Below are positions 8,308-16,457 of a stretch of 39,090 bases of DNA, in pieces. The DNA is from an uncultured Blautia sp. GTDB lineage: Bacteria > Bacillota > Clostridia > Lachnospirales > Lachnospiraceae. Position 1 is the first letter of the stretch; each line of letters begins with the position of its first letter. The position numbers and the translations under genes were made by a program. Under the pieces are notes generated by a model, which worked only from the letters and a program-made list of their open reading frames with translations, searched no databases and was not told the DNA's origin. The stretch lies in assembly GCA_937900135.1 (NCBI GenBank), contig CALCDJ010000066.1, positions 1 to 39,090 on the forward strand. Reading direction: 5' to 3'.

Positions 8308-9096
8308 TTATTCTTCTTCTGCAAATTCTGTGAGATTTTTCCAGGTTTCCGGCTCTGTCACCACATCCACCTGAATGTCGTCAAAAAGCGCCTCCTGACA
8401 TACCTGGATATGCCCCATTTTCATTAATTCCAAAATGGAAAGAAAAGTGACGATTACCTGTACCCTGGAACACTGATGTTCCAGAAGCTCCCGAAAGCTG
8501 AAATGACGGTTTTTCATTGCAAAGTCCTTGATTTCCAGCATTTTATCTGAAAGACTCACCTCTTCCTTTTCAATTTTTCCGAATTTGCTTCGGATAGGGT
8601 CAATTTTGTTCTCCTGTCTCCGAAGAATGGATTTATAAATCTGGTTCAGTTTTTCCAGCGTCATATCTCCCAGAAGTTCCCGGGGGTCCACCGGCTCCCG
8701 GTATTCCAGCACTTCCCTGGGAATGGTGGCATCCTTATAGAACACACCCACTGCGCCGTCCATCCGGTCTTTCAGTTCATAAGACATAAATTTATACATC
8801 TTATATTCCAGGAGTTTTTCTACCAGTTCTGCTCTCGGATCTTCCTCTTCCCCTTCTTCATTGACTTCCTTGGGAAGGAGCATCCGGCATTTGATATCAA
8901 TAAGGGTGGCTGCCATAACCATAAATTCACTCATTACCCCCAGATCTTCCCGCTCCATGGCATGAATGTATTCCATATACTGATCCGTAATCTCCACAAT
9001 AGGGATATCATAAATATCGATTTTATTCTTATCAATCAAATGAAGGAGCAGATCTAACGGTCCTTCAAAAACATTTAGCTTAACGGGAATTGCCAT
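8308..9096 (-). CDS. scpA: Segregation and condensation protein A
   Basis: This 262-residue protein is the kleisin subunit of SMC-ScpAB. The N-terminal LNVFEGPLDLLLHLIDKNKIDIYDIPIVEIT is the hallmark that contacts the SMC neck, and the C-terminal winged helix (FSFRELLEHQCSRVQVIVTFLSILELMKMG) contacts the SMC head. The ATG at 9096 has GAGG 6 nt upstream; an in-frame ATG at 9102 is too close to the site. The start overlaps the end of the metallophosphoesterase gene by about 17 bp, indicating coupling. Conserved pairing with scpB makes the call firm. Confidence 0.96.
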   Translation of the reverse strand: MAIPVKLNVFEGPLDLLLHLIDKNKIDIYDIPIVEITDQYMEYIHAMEREDLGVMSEFMVMAATLIDIKCRMLLPKEVNEEGEEEDPRAELVEKLLEYKMYKFMSYELKDRMDGAVGVFYKDATIPREVLEYREPVDPRELLGDMTLEKLNQIYKSILRRQENKIDPIRSKFGKIEKEEVSLSDKMLEIKDFAMKNRHFSFRELLEHQCSRVQVIVTFLSILELMKMGHIQVCQEALFDDIQVDVVTEPETWKNLTEFAEEE

Positions 9097-9895
9097 ATGC
9101 ATCCTCTCTCTGCTTCAGGGAAATGATCAGCAGTTCTCTTTTGTTATGAATCCGCACAGGAATGGTATGCTCTCCCAGCCCTGCGCTGACTACCATATGT
9201 CTGTTTCCTCTGTGAAAATCACCGCAGCAATACGGAGGAAACAGCAGGTACTGAGGACAGGTCAGACCGCAATGCTCTGACAGACGTACAATCCCGCCGT
9301 GATAATGTCCGGAGAGAATCAGATCTGCTCCCCAGGAAAAATACGTAGTTCCATATTTGGGATTATGAGCCAGAAGAATATGCATTCCTTCCCCCTGAAC
9401 AGTTCCCAGATATCCCTCCAGTTCTGTCTGTGTCAGCTTTCGGGACTTTGGTTTTTTATAATAGTCCAGAGGCAGTTCCAGCCCATAAAAATGACACCAG
9501 GTTTCTCCGATTCTCTGGCTTGTCTTCTGGTTATGAAGGAACCTTACCCCCTCCATGGAAAGCCGCTTTTCATAGGCTTCGTAACATTCCCCGAATTCCG
9601 AAAATTTCATTTTATATTCATGGTTTCCCAGAGCATAATACACGGGAAACTCTTTCACCAGGCTTTTCAGAAGTTTCTCTGCCACTTCTAATGTCTCCGG
9701 CTTCGTACGCACCGAAAGATCCCCTACACACAGAACAGCATCTGGCCGGGCCGCCTTTATAGCCTGTATCAGCTCCCTGTTCTCCTCGCCATATAGAAAG
9801 CCGTGGAGATCTGCCAGAACGGCAAACCGGATTTCTCTGTTCTCTTTGATTCTTTCTGTGGGAATTTCATAGGTTTTTATTTGAAATGTATGCAT
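9080..9895 (-). CDS. Calcineurin-like metallophosphoesterase
   Basis: This is a 271-residue protein with all five motifs of the calcineurin-like family in order: DLHG (AVLADLHGFLYG), GDLS (CVGDLSV), GNHEYK, a mid-region His (LLAHNPKY) and GHYHGG (LSGHYHGGIVRL). These bind two metals and hydrolyse phosphoesters. It resembles the YkuE-like soluble or membrane-peripheral group; no signal peptide is evident. The ATG at 9895 begins 2 nt after the stop of the preceding gene; the in-frame TTG further up lies inside that gene. The substrate is unknown. It is transcribed between the molybdopterin-binding-fold gene and scpA. Confidence 0.88.
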   Translation of the reverse strand: MHTFQIKTYEIPTERIKENREIRFAVLADLHGFLYGEENRELIQAIKAARPDAVLCVGDLSVRTKPETLEVAEKLLKSLVKEFPVYYALGNHEYKMKFSEFGECYEAYEKRLSMEGVRFLHNQKTSQRIGETWCHFYGLELPLDYYKKPKSRKLTQTELEGYLGTVQGEGMHILLAHNPKYGTTYFSWGADLILSGHYHGGIVRLSEHCGLTCPQYLLFPPYCCGDFHRGNRHMVVSAGLGEHTIPVRIHNKRELLIISLKQREDAYGNSR

Positions 9896-9897
9896 CT

Positions 9898-10926
9898 TTA
9901 TTTTCCAAATCCACAATTCGGGAAGGTGCAGACTTTACAATTCAGGCAAAGTCCTCCCTCTCCATAAGCTGCAATTTCATCCTCAAAAATCTCATCATCT
10001 GCCATAATTCTTGGAAGGATCAGATCAAACACCGTTCTTTTGGCGTACATCACACAGCCTGGAAGCCCAAGAATGGGAACTTTGCGACCATCCTTTTCGT
10101 AATAGGCCAGCAGAAGCATCGCGCCGGGAAGAACCGGAGCGCCATATGTTACAATACGGGCGCCGGTATCCTTGATTGCTCCCGGTGTACGGTCATCGGG
10201 ATCCACACTCATACCGCCGCTGCAGATCACCAGATCTGCCCCCTCATCAATGAGTCTTTTGATATCTGCCGTGATCTGTTCTTTGTCATCGCCAGGCATG
10301 GTCTGTCCCAGAATCTTTGAAGGATATTCCGATACCTTTCCAATGAGTACCGGGGTAAAGGTATCCTTGATAAGCCCTTTTTTCACTTCACTTCCCGTTG
10401 TGACAATTCCCACTTTTTTTTCATGATAAGGGAGAATGGAAAAAATCGGTTCTTCTCCTGCTTCTTCTCTTGCCTTCTTCATTTTTTCCTCCTGGATCAC
10501 AAGAGGAATGATTCTGGTTCCAGCCAGCTTGTCTCCCTTTTTTACCGGAAAATCTCCATGACGGGAGGCAATCATCATTTCACCAAGACGATTCACGCGA
10601 ACCAGTGCATCCCTGCGTATTTTTAACAAACCGTCCATATCTGCCACCAGCTCGATTTTTCCCTCTTTTACCTCTGTTCCATGCATATGCTCTCCGGCAC
10701 AGATTTCATACAGAATCTGTGCTCCTTCATTCTCATGAAGAATTCCCTCCTGCTTTTCCCATACATAAAGATGTTCTTTTCCCACAGAAAGAAGCGCCGG
10801 AATGTCTTCCTCACGCACAATATGTCCCTTGTGGAACAACACGCCTTTTTTTTCATCCTTAATAATCTGTGTGATATCGTGGCACAAAATATGTCCCACA
10901 GCATCTACTGTTCTGATTTCTTTCAT
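9898..10926 (-). CDS. Molybdopterin-binding (MoeA/MogA-fold) domain protein with Cys-rich tail
   Basis: This is a 342-residue protein. The N-terminal half (1-160) is poorly conserved. Residues about 168-320 form a MoCF-biosynthesis fold: VGIVTTGSEV, CSGGMSVDPDDRTPGAI, and GLPGCVMYAKRTVFDLILPRI, which match the molybdopterin/AMP-binding loops of MoeA and MogA. The C-terminus is LCLNCKVCTFPNCGFGK, four closely spaced cysteines that could hold a metal or iron-sulfur centre. Classical MoeA is about 400 residues with extra domains, so this is a distinct family of molybdopterin-binding proteins seen in Clostridia. No other molybdenum gene is nearby: its neighbours are an ABC exporter and scpAB. Function is unproven. 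AGGAG precedes ATG by about 10 nt. Confidence 0.82.
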   Translation of the reverse strand: MKEIRTVDAVGHILCHDITQIIKDEKKGVLFHKGHIVREEDIPALLSVGKEHLYVWEKQEGILHENEGAQILYEICAGEHMHGTEVKEGKIELVADMDGLLKIRRDALVRVNRLGEMMIASRHGDFPVKKGDKLAGTRIIPLVIQEEKMKKAREEAGEEPIFSILPYHEKKVGIVTTGSEVKKGLIKDTFTPVLIGKVSEYPSKILGQTMPGDDKEQITADIKRLIDEGADLVICSGGMSVDPDDRTPGAIKDTGARIVTYGAPVLPGAMLLLAYYEKDGRKVPILGLPGCVMYAKRTVFDLILPRIMADDEIFEDEIAAYGEGGLCLNCKVCTFPNCGFGK

Positions 10927-10971
10927 GGTATTTTCTCTCCTGCTCTCTTTATATTTTCGTGAATACTTTTT

Positions 10972-12720
10972 TTATAATCCTGCTTCGCAAAGCTTTGCAT
11001 AAACTCCGCCCTTTTCCAGAAGCTCCTTATGGGTTCCTTCCTCTGCGATCCCCTCTTCTGTCAGCACCAGAATTCTTCTGGCATTTCGGATGGTAGAAAG
11101 TCGATGGGCAATCACAAAAGTAGTTCGGTTCGCTGCCAGCCGTTCCAGAGATTCCTGCACCACCTTCTCGCTCTCGTTATCCAGCGCAGAAGTTGCCTCA
11201 TCAAAAATAAGAATAGGCGGATTCTTCAAAAAAGCTCTTGCAATGGACAGTCTCTGCTTCTGTCCTCCGGACAGCTTCACACCCCGTTGACCAATATCCG
11301 TATCATAATCCTTTGGCATATCCATGATAAAGTCATGGGCATTGGCCGCCTTGGCCGCACGAAGAACTTCTTCATCCGTGGCATCCGGCTTTCCATAACG
11401 GATATTTTCCATAATGGTACCGGCAAACAGATACACATCCTGCTGTACAATTCCAATCTGCCTGCGCAGATCCTTGAGACGAATTTTCCGGATATCTGTT
11501 CCATCCAGATAAATAGCTCCTTCCGATACGTCATAAAATCTGGGAATCAGACTGCAAAGCGTAGTTTTTCCTGCGCCTGAGCTGCCCACCAGCGCCACAT
11601 ATTCTCCTGGCTTCACATCAAGATCCACATGGGCAAGAACAGCCTCCTGACTGTCTTCATAATGGAAGGACACATTCTCAAAACAAATTTCTCCTCTGGC
11701 CTGATCCACAGAAACTGCATCTGGCGCATCCTGGATATCCGGTGCAATGGCCATCATTTCCAGGAAACGGTCATATCCACTGTAACCGTTCTGAAACTGT
11801 TCTGTAAAGTTTACCAGTTTTCCCACCGGTTCCGTAAAGTTGTTGATATATAAAAGGAAAGTAACCAGATCTGTGGTGGTCAGAGAACCGTCTGTCAGGA
11901 AAAATGCCCCAGCCAGCAGAGAAGCCACGGTAATCAATGTGGTAAACGCATCCATGCCGGAGTGATAGCCGGCCATATACCGGTAGCTCAGACGTTTGGC
12001 ATCTACGAACCGCTCGTTGCCTTTTGCAAATTTCTCCATTTCCCTTTTTTCATTTCCAAAGGATTTTACCACACGGATTCCGGACAAACTGTCTTCAATC
12101 TGGCTGTTGATATCTGCAATCCTTGCGCGGTTTTCTTTAAAAGCATGCTTCATCCGCTTGTTATATACCAGCGCATAAAACAGCATGATCACTACAATTC
12201 CGAAGCAAATCATGGCAAGACTGGCATTGACATTCAGAAGAATGGCCAGAGCTCCCAACAGCTTAATCAGCGAAATCAGAATATCCTCCGGTCCGTGATG
12301 AAGAAGCTCGCTGATATCAAACAGGTCGCTTGTGATCCTGGATAACAGATGTCCCACCTTCTGATTGTCATAAAAAGCAAAGGACAGCTTCTGATAATGA
12401 CTGAAAATCTCGTTTCGCATATCATGCTCAATGTAAGCGCCCATCATATGTCCATAATACGTAATAAAGTATCGGCTGCCCAACTGCACCAGCACCAGAA
12501 TCAGCATGCCCACACCAATTTTCAAAATGATTCCCTTGGCCTGTGTAAGCTCCATGGTTCCCACTGTGTTCATAATATATCTCACCAGAAGAGGAATCAC
12601 CAGAGTCACAGCTGCTCCCAGAATGGCAAAAAACAGATCGGCTGCCAGAAGTCCCTTATAAGGCTTATAATAGCCTGCAAGTAATTTCAGTTTGTTTGGT
12701 TGTTTTTTCTTTTGTTCCAT
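10972..12720 (-). CDS. ABC exporter half-transporter (permease-ATPase fusion, MsbA-like)
   Basis: This is a 582-residue protein with an N-terminal six-helix type I exporter domain (about 20-310) and a C-terminal nucleotide-binding domain. The NBD shows Walker A GSSGAGKTT, the Q-loop region (RRQIGIVQQDVYLF), signature LSGGQKQR, Walker B ILIFDEATSALD and the switch His in AHRLST. Such half-transporters act as homo- or heterodimers to export lipids, peptides or drugs; with no partner gene beside it a homodimer is likely, and the substrate is unknown. AGGAGG precedes ATG by 4 nt. It has a strong promoter at 12.80-12.77 kb with a palindrome over the start region, so it is likely repressor-controlled, and read-through into the moeA-fold and scp genes is possible. 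Confidence 0.93.
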   Translation of the reverse strand: MEQKKKQPNKLKLLAGYYKPYKGLLAADLFFAILGAAVTLVIPLLVRYIMNTVGTMELTQAKGIILKIGVGMLILVLVQLGSRYFITYYGHMMGAYIEHDMRNEIFSHYQKLSFAFYDNQKVGHLLSRITSDLFDISELLHHGPEDILISLIKLLGALAILLNVNASLAMICFGIVVIMLFYALVYNKRMKHAFKENRARIADINSQIEDSLSGIRVVKSFGNEKREMEKFAKGNERFVDAKRLSYRYMAGYHSGMDAFTTLITVASLLAGAFFLTDGSLTTTDLVTFLLYINNFTEPVGKLVNFTEQFQNGYSGYDRFLEMMAIAPDIQDAPDAVSVDQARGEICFENVSFHYEDSQEAVLAHVDLDVKPGEYVALVGSSGAGKTTLCSLIPRFYDVSEGAIYLDGTDIRKIRLKDLRRQIGIVQQDVYLFAGTIMENIRYGKPDATDEEVLRAAKAANAHDFIMDMPKDYDTDIGQRGVKLSGGQKQRLSIARAFLKNPPILIFDEATSALDNESEKVVQESLERLAANRTTFVIAHRLSTIRNARRILVLTEEGIAEEGTHKELLEKGGVYAKLCEAGL

Positions 12721-12748
12721 GGTTCCTCCTGTCCGCAGTCTGTATTTT

Positions 12749-12762
12749 GGGAAACGTTTCCC
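12749..12762. promoter_or_regulatory. Perfect 14-bp palindromic operator, LacI-family type
   Basis: GGGAAACGTTTCCC is a perfect inverted repeat with the central AAACGTTT core typical of LacI/GalR-family operators. It lies a few bases downstream of the predicted transcription start (about 12767) of the ABC exporter gene, where a bound protein would block initiation or clearance. It differs from the Bacillus catabolite (cre) consensus at both outer positions, so a dedicated repressor is as likely as CcpA. No LacI-family gene is in the window. Confidence 0.55.
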
Positions 12763-12773
12763 CTATCTGATCT

Positions 12774-12803
12774 ATTATACTTCTACCTGCAGGGGTTTGT
12801 CAA
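12774..12803 (-). promoter_or_regulatory. Strong sigma-A promoter for the ABC exporter operon
   Basis: Minus strand: TTGACA (12803-12798) and TATAAT (12779-12774), both full consensus, with an 18-nt spacer. The start point is near 12767, leaving a leader of about 47 nt that contains the palindrome. It lies in the 90-bp gap after the second carboxypeptidase gene. Confidence 0.85.
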
Positions 12804-12810
12804 AAGATTC

Positions 12811-14019
12811 TCAGGAAAACACCTTTTTCAAGGCTTTTTCCAGACAATCAGAAAAAGAGAGTTCCAAAACAGACTGCCCGTAAAGAATCGGTACGCTTCC
12901 CAGCAATTTTCCATTCATATAATATTCCATCTTCCCAGCTGTTTCTCCTTTTTTCACCGGAGCTTCTGCCTCCTTGGGAAGCAAAAGACGGCGTTCCACC
13001 TCCTGATGCCCGCTGCCATCTACAGACAAATGGGAAAACGTATGCTGGTATACAAGAGAAACCTCTTTCTGTTTTCCCTTTTTGACAGAAAGTTTGGGAA
13101 GCGCCTGGGGTTCTGAATCCTCATAGAGACTACATTTGGAAAATCCATAGTTCAGCATGGCTGTGGCATCCCGGAACCGGGCTTTGTTCTCAGGCGCCGC
13201 CATAACAACTGAAATCAGAGTGATCCCATCCCGTTCTGCCACCGCAGACAGACAGTATTTCGCCACACTGGTGCTTCCCGTTTTTAGTCCCAGACATCCT
13301 TCATAGGAACGAATCAGTTTATTGGTATTGGTCAGACCAAATTTCTTACTCCCCTGCCTGGTTTCATGGGTGATTGTTTCCATCCATATAGAAGAATATT
13401 CCAGAACTCCAGGATATCTGGTAATCAGTTCCCGGCTCATAAGCGCAACATCATAGGCTGTGGTATAGTGATTTTCCGATTCCGTCAGACCACAACAATC
13501 CTCAAAATGAGTATTCTTCATTCCCAGCCCTGCTGCCCTTGCATTCATTTCTTTTACAAATTCCTGCTCGCTTCCGGAAATATGCTCTGCCATAGCCACA
13601 CTGGCGTCATTTCCTGAAGCAATTACAATGCATTTAATCATGGTTTCCACTGTCTGAGTTTCTCCCTCTTCCAGAAACACCTGAGAACCACCCATGGATT
13701 TTGCATTGGCGCTGGTAGTTACCAGATCCTCCATGTGAAGCGAACCTCGTTCCAATGCATCAAAAATTAAAATCAGAGTCATGATCTTCGTGATACTGGC
13801 AGGGCTTCGCCGCTGATCCTTTTCTTTTTCGTAAATCAGTGTCCCTGTTTTTGCCTCTAAAAGAACCCCCTCAGGCGCCTCAATCAATCCCTCCCCGGAT
13901 GGGAGCACCTCTTCTTCCCTCTGGGCCCATACAAGACACAGCGAATTCGATGGCGCCCCTGACAGCAGAACAACTGCCATCATCCAGCAAATTCCTTTTC
14001 GGAACCATTTCCCCTTCAT
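12811..14019 (-). CDS. D-alanyl-D-alanine carboxypeptidase, DacF/PBP5 type (copy 2)
   Basis: This is a 402-residue exported S11 peptidase. It has a signal peptide at the N-terminus (KGICWMMAVVLLSGAPSNSL). Counting from the chosen ATG, the active-site motifs are S-I-T-K (75-78), S-G-N (135-137) and K-T-G (246-248). The C-terminal domain ends in LELSFSDCLEKALKKVF, an amphipathic membrane anchor. The ATG at 14019 has AGGAG 7 nt upstream, while the ATG at 14025 is too close to it. It removes terminal D-Ala from cell-wall stem peptides. It clearly belongs to the same family as the copy at 5.5-6.8 kb but the two have diverged well beyond a recent duplication. Confidence 0.92.
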   Translation of the reverse strand: MKGKWFRKGICWMMAVVLLSGAPSNSLCLVWAQREEEVLPSGEGLIEAPEGVLLEAKTGTLIYEKEKDQRRSPASITKIMTLILIFDALERGSLHMEDLVTTSANAKSMGGSQVFLEEGETQTVETMIKCIVIASGNDASVAMAEHISGSEQEFVKEMNARAAGLGMKNTHFEDCCGLTESENHYTTAYDVALMSRELITRYPGVLEYSSIWMETITHETRQGSKKFGLTNTNKLIRSYEGCLGLKTGSTSVAKYCLSAVAERDGITLISVVMAAPENKARFRDATAMLNYGFSKCSLYEDSEPQALPKLSVKKGKQKEVSLVYQHTFSHLSVDGSGHQEVERRLLLPKEAEAPVKKGETAGKMEYYMNGKLLGSVPILYGQSVLELSFSDCLEKALKKVFS

Positions 14020-14088
14020 ACCCATTCTCCTGCTTTTCTATTCTTTTCTATTGTAAAACCATTTTTCATAAAATATGACTGTCCCAGG

Positions 14089-14137
14089 AAAAAAGCTGCC
14101 CTGTCTGCAATTTTTTCTTACAGACAGGACAGCTTTT
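14089..14137 (-). terminator. Terminator between ABC permease and dacF copy 2
   Basis: Stem AAAGCTGTCCTGTCTG / CAGACAGGGCAGCTTT with a roughly 14-nt A-rich loop, followed by TTTTTT on the minus strand. It begins at the stop codon of the ABC permease. It separates the XRE-ABC unit from the carboxypeptidase gene. Confidence 0.9.
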
Positions 14138-14138
14138 T

Positions 14139-15725
14139 CTATTCCGCCACACGTTCCACTTTTTTTAATTTCCAAAAACATAACAGAGAAAGCAACAATA
14201 CCAGCGCAGCCGCTCCGGCTGATATACCAGTTCCTGCTTCTGGAAAAAACATACAGAGGAAAACAGGAACCATTCCCAAAAACATTCCTGAAAAAACAGA
14301 TACCATTACAGACATGGAATTTTTTACCACCTGCTGTTCATGGTTCCAGTCAAAGTTTGGAAATTTTACATTGGCATACATCCCAAACACAGCCGCGAAC
14401 AAGCTGTACGCCATCGGCACAGCAAACAGCAACACTCCATCGCTTCCTCTTATGGGAAACCGTATCAAAATACAGATTCCGCTCACCAAAATACAGGGCA
14501 GGGAAAGGGAAAGGTGGATTGCGATTTTTGATAAGAAAATAACCATAGGTTCCACCGGAATGGAACACATGATCCAGCGCGCCCGTCCCTCCAGCGAAAG
14601 AGAAGGCGCTGTGGTGGAACCAAGGCAGACCAGCATTCCCAGGATCATGGGAATCGTCACCTGCATCTGCGCAGCCACTCCGGGTATATCCACCATACGT
14701 TCCAGATTCTCCGGCCCCATCACCAGAGCTGCCAAACCGAATAGTACCAGAAGCAACATACCTACCAGGGTATTCATAGCATAAATGGTACAGGTAAACA
14801 GACGGCGCAGTTCCTTTTTATATAAAGCCATAAATATGGTATTTCGCTTTCCCGCTTCCACTTTTTTTCTTTTTCTCTGACGAAAAGAAGCCAACATCCC
14901 TTCTATTTGAATATAAAAAGTTCCCACCAGAAAGAAAAACGCAGTCAAAATCCCTACCGACACAACCTGATAGAGTAGAAATCCCCAGATTCCTCTCCCT
15001 TCAAAAAAAGAAACAGCCAGGTACCCTGGCGGATAAATATGCGCGCACAGCTCTGCCAGCATAATCCCAAAATCTGCCAGCGCTTCTGGACTCTGTACCT
15101 GAAAAGAGAAACGCGTCGTCCACAAAAGCAACACAGAAAGAAGCCCTAGATTGAGCAAAAGCGAAAAGAAATGACGAAAGGGAAGCCGACTGGTCAGTGT
15201 CAGGACTACGGTTCCAAGAAAAAGCGCCAGAACAGTTGGGAGGATCGGAATGGTAAAAATCAGAACCAACAGCAGCAGAATTTCTCCTGCCCCCGCCCTT
15301 TCATAGATGGCATAAACCGCAAAAGCCGGCAACATAATCAGAAAACTGATAAAAAGTCCTGTGAAATAAGCAAAGGTCACTCTCACCGCAGCTATCACAG
15401 CTGTCCCAACTGGAAGGGAACCCATAAGATCGAAATCCTTACACCCAAAAAGGGCTCCCTCACTTTTTAAAAAAAGAAAAAGAAAGGTCATCCAGGCTGA
15501 CAGACTGGATATCAGGCGTGGAATCATATGCGCTGCTCCCATCTGCGTATACCCGTAAGCTGCCATACCACTGTAAAGCATGGTAACCATTCCCACCACA
15601 GCGATCCCCACACCCACTGCCAGGTTTTTCCGGCTTCCCTTCCCGGATTTTTCCCGGTGAAAAAACAATGGATTCCAATAACGAAGCATTTGCATGTTCA
15701 ACAGGATCCAATACTTACTTTTCAT
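14139..15725 (-). CDS. ABC transporter permease (putative ABC exporter family)
   Basis: This is a 528-residue membrane protein with about a dozen hydrophobic helices in two sets, split by a basic loop near the middle (RQRKRKKVEAGKRN). The layout resembles the large exporter permeases paired with single ATPase subunits in Firmicutes. The ATG at 15725 overlaps the last 11 bases of the ATPase gene, so the two are translationally coupled; a longer in-frame extension upstream lies wholly within that gene and is not used. Together with the ATPase and the XRE regulator it forms a three-gene unit. The exported substrate is unknown. Confidence 0.85.
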   Translation of the reverse strand: MKSKYWILLNMQMLRYWNPLFFHREKSGKGSRKNLAVGVGIAVVGMVTMLYSGMAAYGYTQMGAAHMIPRLISSLSAWMTFLFLFLKSEGALFGCKDFDLMGSLPVGTAVIAAVRVTFAYFTGLFISFLIMLPAFAVYAIYERAGAGEILLLLVLIFTIPILPTVLALFLGTVVLTLTSRLPFRHFFSLLLNLGLLSVLLLWTTRFSFQVQSPEALADFGIMLAELCAHIYPPGYLAVSFFEGRGIWGFLLYQVVSVGILTAFFFLVGTFYIQIEGMLASFRQRKRKKVEAGKRNTIFMALYKKELRRLFTCTIYAMNTLVGMLLLVLFGLAALVMGPENLERMVDIPGVAAQMQVTIPMILGMLVCLGSTTAPSLSLEGRARWIMCSIPVEPMVIFLSKIAIHLSLSLPCILVSGICILIRFPIRGSDGVLLFAVPMAYSLFAAVFGMYANVKFPNFDWNHEQQVVKNSMSVMVSVFSGMFLGMVPVFLCMFFPEAGTGISAGAAALVLLLSLLCFWKLKKVERVAE

Positions 15726-16440
15726 GATCCACCACCTCCAGAAATACTTCCTCCAGGCTTGCGTTTCCTTTGACCTCTTCCATGGTTCCACTGGCAATCA
15801 GCGTTCCATTCTTGATAATAGCCACCTTACTGCAGAGCTTTTCTGCCACCTCCAGCACATGAGTGGAAAAGAATACTGCGCTTCCTCTCTGACACAATTC
15901 TTTTAACATTTCTTTCAGATGAAAGGATGCTTCCGGGTCCAGCCCTACAAAGGGCTCATCCAACACCAAAAGTTTTGGCTCATGAAGAAAAGCTCCCATC
16001 AGAGCAACCTTCTGCCGCATGCCATGAGAATAACTTCCAATCAATTCTCCCAGACTGTCTGTCATTCCCAAAAGTTCTCCATACTTACGGATTCGCTCCT
16101 TTCTTTTGGATTCCTCTACAGAAAAAACGTCCGCCATATAGTCCAGATACTGCATTCCTGTCAAAAATTCATAAAGATCCGGATTGTCGGGAATATACGC
16201 CATTCTGGATTTACAAAGTACCGGCTCTTTTTTTATGGAATGACCTTCTATAAGAATTTCTCCCTCCGAAAAATCAAGCACCCCAACAATAGCGCGGATG
16301 GTCGTGGTTTTTCCCGCTCCATTGTGTCCGATAAATCCATAGATTTCTCCGGATTCTACAGTCAGATTCACATCCTTAGCTGCCCGTTTCCCATTTCCAT
16401 ATTTTTTTCCAAAATGTTTCAGTTCCAACACACGCTCCAT
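15715..16440 (-). CDS. ABC transporter ATP-binding protein
   Basis: This is a 241-residue nucleotide-binding subunit. Walker A is GHNGAGKTT (about 38-46), the signature appears as SYSHGMRQK, Walker B is LLVLDEPFVGLD, and the switch His is in STHVLE. This spelling is typical of the CcmA/BcrA-type exporters. AGGAGA precedes ATG by 8 nt. It lies 17 nt after the XRE regulator gene and overlaps the permease gene by 11 bp. It powers the adjacent permease, and the operon is presumably tuned by the regulator encoded first. Confidence 0.93.
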   Translation of the reverse strand: MERVLELKHFGKKYGNGKRAAKDVNLTVESGEIYGFIGHNGAGKTTTIRAIVGVLDFSEGEILIEGHSIKKEPVLCKSRMAYIPDNPDLYEFLTGMQYLDYMADVFSVEESKRKERIRKYGELLGMTDSLGELIGSYSHGMRQKVALMGAFLHEPKLLVLDEPFVGLDPEASFHLKEMLKELCQRGSAVFFSTHVLEVAEKLCSKVAIIKNGTLIASGTMEEVKGNASLEEVFLEVVDHEK

Positions 16441-16457
16441 AAATCACATCTCCTCAT

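Noticed and set aside
12749..12762. Palindrome as a Bacillus-type cre site
   Set aside because: Both outer positions differ from the cre consensus, so it was called a LacI-family operator in general rather than a CcpA site.
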